A stretch of 64,000 nt of DNA from Novosphingobium sp. IK01 (lineage in GTDB: Bacteria > Pseudomonadota > Alphaproteobacteria > Sphingomonadales > Sphingomonadaceae): NCBI RefSeq assembly GCF_033242265.1, contig NZ_BTFW01000001.1:930001-994000 (forward strand), written 5' to 3'. Each line of letters starts with the position of its first letter. The stretch's first letter is position 1. Under the pieces are notes generated by a model. The model did not search any database and was not told the origin of the DNA. It worked only from the letters and a program-made list of their open reading frames with translations. The position numbers were made by a program, and so were the translations under genes. Below are positions 59,517 through 64,000 of this stretch, piece after piece.

Positions 59517-61177
59517 GCCTGTTCCAGCAAACGGTCGGCCTGGGCGCGGGCCTCGTCGGTGACTTCGGCGCCCGAGAGCATCCGCGCGATTTCTTCCTTG
59601 CGTTCGCCCTTGTCGAGCATCGTGACAGCCGTGCGCGTGACCGTCCCCTCGCTCGACTTGGCGATCAGGAAATGGGCGCCCCCGCGCGCGGCCACTTGCG
59701 GGCTGTGGGTCACGGCGAGCAATTGCCCGCCCTGTGCCAGCCGGGCGAGGCGTTCGCCGATGGCGCTGGCCACGGCGCCGCCCACGCCCCGGTCGATCTC
59801 GTCGAAGATGACCGTGGCAGCGCCGCCTTCCTCGGCCAGCGCGACCTTGAGCGCGAGAATGAAGCGCGACAATTCGCCCCCCGAAGCGATCTTGCCCAGC
59901 GGGGCGAAATCGCTGCCCGGATTGGTCGAGATCAAGAATTCGACACCATCGACACCCTGCGGCCCCCAGCGATCCTCGGGCAGGCGGACGACAGCGGTGT
60001 GGAAGCGCGCTGCATCGAGCCGCAGCGGCGCCAGTTCGGCGGCCACCGCCTTGTCGAGCCGCCGCGCGGCCTCCGCGCGCTGGACCGAGAGCGTCTCGGC
60101 CTTGGCGCGATAATCGAGCCCGGCATCCATGGCCTGACGGGCCAGCCCTGCGATCCGCGCCTCGCCGCCCTCGATGGCGTCGAGCGCAGTCTGCAAGGCC
60201 TCGCGCCGGGCGGGCAGTTCGTCGACCGTGCAGCCGTGCTTGCGTGCGGCGGCGCGCAAGTCGAACAGGCGGGTCTCGATCCGGTCGAGCAGGGCCGGGT
60301 CATGGGCCAGCGCCTCGGCAGCGGCGGCCAGCTTGTCTTCGGCCTCCCCCGCTTCGATGATCGCGCGGTCGAGCGCTTCGAGCGCCTCGGTCAGCAACGG
60401 ATGTTCGCCCGCGATCCGGTCGAGCCGCCGCGCCGCGCTGCGCAAGGCGTCCAGCGGCGAATCCGGGCCCGACCAGACCTGATCAAGCGCGGCCAGATCG
60501 CCCGAGAGCCGCTCGCCCTTTTGCATGCCCGAGCGCTGGAGCGCGAGGTCTTCCTCCTCCCCCGGCTTGGGGGCGAGGCTGTCGAGTTCGGCAAGGTGCG
60601 CGGTGATGAGGTCCTGTTCGGCCACGGCGGCAGCCAGATGGGCGCGGGCCTGTGCCAGCGCGATTTCCGCTTTGCGCCATATCTCCCACGCAGACTGGAC
60701 CGCGGCGCTTTCCGCGCGGGCATAGCGGTCGAGCAGCAGGCGGTGTCCGCGCGCGTTGACCAGCCCGCGATCATCGTGCTGGCCATGGAGTTCGACAAGG
60801 AAGCGCGCCAGATCGCGCAGCAGCGCAACGCCCACGGGCTGGTCGTTGATCCACGCCCGGCTTCCCCCGTCGGCCTTCAGGCGGCGGCGGATGAGCAGCG
60901 GTTCGCCCGCCTCCCACGCGATTTCGGCCTCTTCGAGCAGGGCCGCGACGCCTTCGGGCCGCACGGCGAATTCGAAAGTGGCGGTCACGCTCGCCTGATC
61001 CGTGCCTGTGCGCACGAGGCCGCTGTCGGCCCGGTCGCCCAGAATCAGCCCCAACGAATCCAGCAGGATCGATTTGCCCGCCCCGGTCTCGCCGGTGAGA
61101 ACGCCCAGACCGCCCGGAAATGCGAGGTCGAGCGCCTCGATCAGGACGACATTACGGATGGAAAGCCCGGTCAGCAT
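59513..61177 (-). CDS. recN: DNA repair protein RecN
   Basis: SMC-like ATPase that holds broken DNA ends during recombinational repair. 554 residues: Walker A GETGAGKS (29-36), two coiled-coil arms, and C-terminal LARLAQGGQLLAVTHSPQVA with IASGGELSRFILALK and VIFDEIDRGVGG. ATG at 61177. A probable SOS site lies 44-58 bases upstream. Confidence 0.96.
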
Positions 61178-61220
61178 TCGATTGTGTCTAATGCCTGCGC
61201 GGCTCCGCGTCACCCCCAAT

Positions 61221-61235
61221 GTTCACGTCTTGTTT
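61221..61235 (-). promoter_or_regulatory. Possible alphaproteobacterial LexA (SOS) site
   Basis: GTTC-N7-GTTT at 61221-61235, one base from the GTTC-N7-GTTC consensus of alphaproteobacteria, upstream of recN. recN is an SOS gene in many bacteria, which supports the call, but the match is short. Confidence 0.35.
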
Positions 61236-61321
61236 CACATTGGTGACACTCTGTCGCGTCCACGCAACCTGAGGGGCCTATCAGAGTCGGAACGCAACCG
61301 CGGCAGGAAGGGGCGCCGGTC

Positions 61322-62266
61322 ATGGAAAACGTGGGAAAGACACCCGGTAACATGCTGGAAAACGGCAAATTGGCACCGATGAGCGAGTGGATCAAGGGCC
61401 TCCCCGAATGGCTCGATCTGCCCGAGCCGCGCGGATTTCGCCCCAAGCGCCGGGTCCGCACGGTGTGGATCTCGGACCTTCACCTGGGCACGCGCGGCTG
61501 CAATGCGCAGATGCTGCTCGATTTCCTCGCCTCGATCGAATGCGAGACGCTCTATCTCGTGGGCGACATCGTCGATGGCTGGCGCCTCTCGCGCGGGTGG
61601 TACTGGCCCGACGCGCACAACGAAGTCGTCCGCCGCGTGCTCAAGATGGCCCATCGCGGCACCCGTGTCGTGCTGATCGCGGGCAACCACGACGAAATGC
61701 TGCGCCCTTATGCGGGGATGACCTTCGGCGGCGTCGAACTCGCACTCGACACCATCCATGTCACCGCCGACGGGCGCCGCCTGCTGGTCACCCATGGCGA
61801 CGGGTTCGACGGGGTGGTGCTCTATGCCCGCTGGCTCGCCTTTCTGGGCGATGCGGCCTACGAAGTGCTGCTCAAGGCCAATCGCTGGGTCAATCTGGTC
61901 CGCCGCCAGTTCAAGCTGCCCTACTGGTCGCTGTCGGCCTACATGAAAAAGCGCGTGAAGAACGCCGTCCAGTTCATCTGCGACTTCGAGGAAGCCGTGG
62001 CCCATGCCGCGCGCGACATGGGGGTCGACGGGGTGGTCTGCGGCCACATCCACTGCGCCGAAATTCGCCAGATCGGTGACGTGACCTATTACAACGACGG
62101 TGACTGGGTGGAAAGCTGCACCGCGCTGGTCGAGGACTTCTGCGGGGCGATGAGCATCGTCGACTGGGCCGCCGAACAGGCCCGGCTGAACCCGGCGCCC
62201 GTTGCCCAGACCGAGCTGGCCCCTCCCGCAACAGCCCCCGTCCCGCAGGCTGAACCGGTCGCATGA
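61322..62266 (+). CDS. Calcineurin-like phosphoesterase, LpxH-like
   Basis: 314 residues of the COG2908 (UDP-2,3-diacylglucosamine diphosphatase-like) group. The two-metal motifs are SDLHLGTRGCN, VGDIVDGW, AGNHDE, THGDGFD and CGHIHCAE. It could be the lipid A step enzyme, or a related phosphatase. Start is ATG 61322, 61352 or 61379; the conserved core begins after all of them. Adjacent to a GT4 glycosyltransferase, with 10 bases between. Confidence 0.82.
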   Translation: MENVGKTPGNMLENGKLAPMSEWIKGLPEWLDLPEPRGFRPKRRVRTVWISDLHLGTRGCNAQMLLDFLASIECETLYLVGDIVDGWRLSRGWYWPDAHNEVVRRVLKMAHRGTRVVLIAGNHDEMLRPYAGMTFGGVELALDTIHVTADGRRLLVTHGDGFDGVVLYARWLAFLGDAAYEVLLKANRWVNLVRRQFKLPYWSLSAYMKKRVKNAVQFICDFEEAVAHAARDMGVDGVVCGHIHCAEIRQIGDVTYYNDGDWVESCTALVEDFCGAMSIVDWAAEQARLNPAPVAQTELAPPATAPVPQAEPVA

Positions 62267-62276
62267 GGCCGGTCGC

Positions 62277-63362
62277 ATGAGGATCGCGATCTGCACCGAT
62301 GCCTGGCACCCGCAAGTCAACGGCGTGGTCCGCACGCTCTCGACGACGGTGGCCCTGCTGCGCGCGCGCGGGCACGAGGTCTGCCTCGTCACGCCCGAGC
62401 AGTTCCGCACGCTGGCCCTGCCCGGCTACAGCGAGATCCGCCTTGCCATGGCCCCGCGTTTCGGCACGCGGCGCATCTTGCGCGCCTTTGCGCCCGACAT
62501 CGTCCATATCGCCACCGAAGGGCCGATCGGCTGGTCCGCGCGCAGCTGGTGCAAGGCCGAAGGGATGCCGTTTACCAGCGCGTTCCACACTCGTTTCCCG
62601 GATTATGCGGCGATGCGCACCGGGCTCAGCCCCGAGGCGTTCTGGCCGGTCATGCGGCGGTTTCATGCGCGCAGCAGCGCGGTTCTGGTCGCCACGCCCA
62701 GCCTTGCGGCGGAACTGGCCGGGCATGGCCTGTGCCAGACGCGGTTGTGGTCGCGCGGGATCGAGCCTGCGCAGTTCCGCCCTGCCCTTACGCCCGAACG
62801 CGCAGGCACGCCCTGGGCCGACCTGCCGGGGCCCCTGCTGCTCTATGTCGGGCGCGTGGCGGTCGAGAAGAACCTCGGCGCGTTCCTTGAGGCACCCGTT
62901 GCCGGAACCAAACTGGTTGTCGGCGACGGGCCAGACCTCGCCATGCTCAGGGCCCGCCATCCCCAAGCCCTGTTTGCCGGGGCCATGGCAGGCGAAAACC
63001 TCGCCCGCGCCTATCGCGCCGCCGATTGCTTCGTGTTCCCCAGCCGGACCGACACCTTCGGGCTGGTGATGATCGAGGCCATGGCCTGCGGGGTGCCGGT
63101 CGCGGCCTTCCCGGTGCCCGGCCCGCTCGACATCGTGGGCCCACAGGGACGTGGCCCGTTCGGCACGCTGGCCTCGCCGGTCGGCATGCTCGACGAGGAC
63201 CTGCCCCGCGCCATTGCCGGGGCGCTCGCCTGCGACCGCGCCGCCGTGGCCACCCACGGGGCCAGCTATTCGTGGAAGGCGGCGACCGACCAGTTCGAGG
63301 CCGCTCTGCGCGATGCGGTCGAGACATGGGCCCGGACGAACTGGGCGATCATGGCGGCCTGA
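62277..63362 (+). CDS. GT4-family glycosyltransferase
   Basis: 361 residues of the GT4 (GT-B fold) family, starting MRIAICTDAWHPQVNGVVRT, the opening of MgtA/SqdX-like lipid and mannosyl transferases. Other markers are FHTRFPDY, LYVGRVAVEKNLGAFL and SRTDTFGLVMIEAMACGVPV. A diacylglycerol or lipid acceptor is possible; nothing in the sequence proves it. The ATG at 62277 lies just after the phosphoesterase stop. Confidence 0.86.
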   Translation: MRIAICTDAWHPQVNGVVRTLSTTVALLRARGHEVCLVTPEQFRTLALPGYSEIRLAMAPRFGTRRILRAFAPDIVHIATEGPIGWSARSWCKAEGMPFTSAFHTRFPDYAAMRTGLSPEAFWPVMRRFHARSSAVLVATPSLAAELAGHGLCQTRLWSRGIEPAQFRPALTPERAGTPWADLPGPLLLYVGRVAVEKNLGAFLEAPVAGTKLVVGDGPDLAMLRARHPQALFAGAMAGENLARAYRAADCFVFPSRTDTFGLVMIEAMACGVPVAAFPVPGPLDIVGPQGRGPFGTLASPVGMLDEDLPRAIAGALACDRAAVATHGASYSWKAATDQFEAALRDAVETWARTNWAIMAA

Positions 63363-63397
63363 GCCGCCCGATCCCTGATCCGGTAGAGCAAACACGA

Positions 63398-63428
63398 AAA
63401 ACGGCGGGACCGCTGGCCCCGCCGTTTT
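63398..63428. terminator. Bidirectional terminator between the glycosyltransferase and bamD
   Basis: AAAACGGCGGG (63398-63408) and CCCGCCGTTTT (63418-63428) form a perfect 11-pair stem with a nine-base loop between two convergent genes. Confidence 0.85.
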
Positions 63429-63456
63429 GCATGTCTGCTCTGGCAAAGCGCCCGGA

Positions 63457-64000
63457 TCAGGCCGCCGAGAGCTTGTCGCCCTTGGCATTCACCAGCTTGA
63501 ACGCGCGCTTGTACCATTCGCTGCCCGGATAGTTGTGGCCCAGCACGGCGGCGGCGCGGTGCGCTTCCTCGGGAACGCCGAGCGCCAGATAGGCTTCGAC
63601 CAGACGGAACAGCGCCTCGGGCGTGTGGCTCGTGGTCTGGTACTTGTCGACCACCACGCGGAAACGCAGGGCGCTGGCCAGCCACTTGCCGCTGCGTTCG
63701 TAGAAGCGGCCCACTTCCATTTCCTTGCCCGCGAGGTGATCGTTCACGAGGTCGATCTTCATGCGCGCGTCGGTGGCGTAGTCGGTGTTGGGATAGCGGC
63801 GCATCACTTCGGTCAGCGCGGTGAGCGCCTGCTGGGTGATCTTCTGGTCGCGGGTCACGTCGCTGATCTGCTCGTAATAGCACAGCGCGACGAGGTAATA
63901 GGCGTAAGGCGCGTCCTTGTTGCCCGGATGGATCGACAGGAAGCGCTGCGCGGTCTGGACCGACTTGGCATAGTCGCGCGCGACGTAATAGCTGAACGCG
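63457..64000 (-). CDS. bamD: Outer-membrane assembly lipoprotein BamD, C-terminal part
   Basis: Essential lipoprotein of the BAM complex that folds outer-membrane proteins. The visible 180 residues cover the last TPR units, including FLSIHPGNKDAPYAYYLVAL, CYYEQISDVTRDQ and VEAYLALGVPEEAHRAAAVL. The N-terminus and lipobox lie beyond the right edge. recN is typically the next gene in related genomes, but two genes stand between them here. Confidence 0.93.
   Translation of the reverse strand, partial: AFSYYVARDYAKSVQTAQRFLSIHPGNKDAPYAYYLVALCYYEQISDVTRDQKITQQALTALTEVMRRYPNTDYATDARMKIDLVNDHLAGKEMEVGRFYERSGKWLASALRFRVVVDKYQTTSHTPEALFRLVEAYLALGVPEEAHRAAAVLGHNYPGSEWYKRAFKLVNAKGDKLSAA

Overview
This 64 kb window is a dense, GC-rich stretch of ordinary bacterial chromosome. 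It looks like an alphaproteobacterium of the order Sphingomonadales, probably close to Novosphingobium. The grounds are an ALAS-type HemA (C4 haem route), ETF-quinone oxidoreductase, a GTTC-N7-GTTC-like site at recN, a DUF3419/BtaA lipid gene, a sphingomonad-like DnaE N-terminus and the general gene content. The genus is an inference. I see no tRNA, rRNA, CRISPR array, insertion sequence, prophage or plasmid gene.

Layout from left to right. (1) 1-6150: topA (cut by the window edge), dprA and plsY on the minus strand, murI and hemA on the plus strand, closed by a double terminator. (2) 6254-12467: three minus-strand polyamine genes (ornithine decarboxylase type, carboxynorspermidine/carboxyspermidine decarboxylase, and the matching dehydrogenase), divergent from btaA-btaB for the betaine lipid DGTS. 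(3) 12474-20836: a minus-strand run of an RNA uridine methyltransferase, the NAD(P)H-hydrate repair enzyme, a lipoprotein, ilvD, an N-formylglutamate amidohydrolase, ispE and ETF-QO. (4) 21042-26214: a degenerate uracil-DNA-glycosylase-like gene, a lytic transglycosylase, moaB, a DUF4279 gene, an AT-rich small membrane protein and a radical SAM protein. (5) 26290-38866: minus-strand acyl-CoA ligase, dnaE, a DUF885 peptidase, gpx, a small unknown gene, lolD-lolC and a MASE1-PAS-GGDEF diguanylate cyclase. (6) 39149-44893: purF, an SDR, a PilZ protein, a photolyase (minus), an HSL-type esterase and rppH. (7) 44973-50100 minus: a TPR protein, an RsmB-type methyltransferase, guaB and an M28 peptidase; then a YpfJ-type metallopeptidase and an exported protein on plus. 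(8) 52130-64000: sdhA-sdhD-sdhC (minus), prmA (plus), a LysE exporter, ligA, a GNAT protein and recN (minus), an LpxH-like phosphatase plus a GT4 glycosyltransferase (plus), and bamD (minus, cut by the window edge).

Many neighbours overlap by 1-4 bases (plsY/dprA, nnr/RNA methyltransferase, ilvD/lipoprotein, btaA/btaB, guaB/rsmB, recN/GNAT, UDG-like/lytic transglycosylase), which points to translationally coupled operons. The parts that stand out are the complete non-decarboxylated-SAM spermidine cassette next to the betaine-lipid pair, an sdhCDA operon that stops at a long perfect hairpin with no sdhB, several small repeated palindromes (including three back-to-back hairpins at 34327-34401), and the UDG-like protein that has lost its catalytic motifs. 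I found no clear, wholly new multi-gene system; most of the window is housekeeping.
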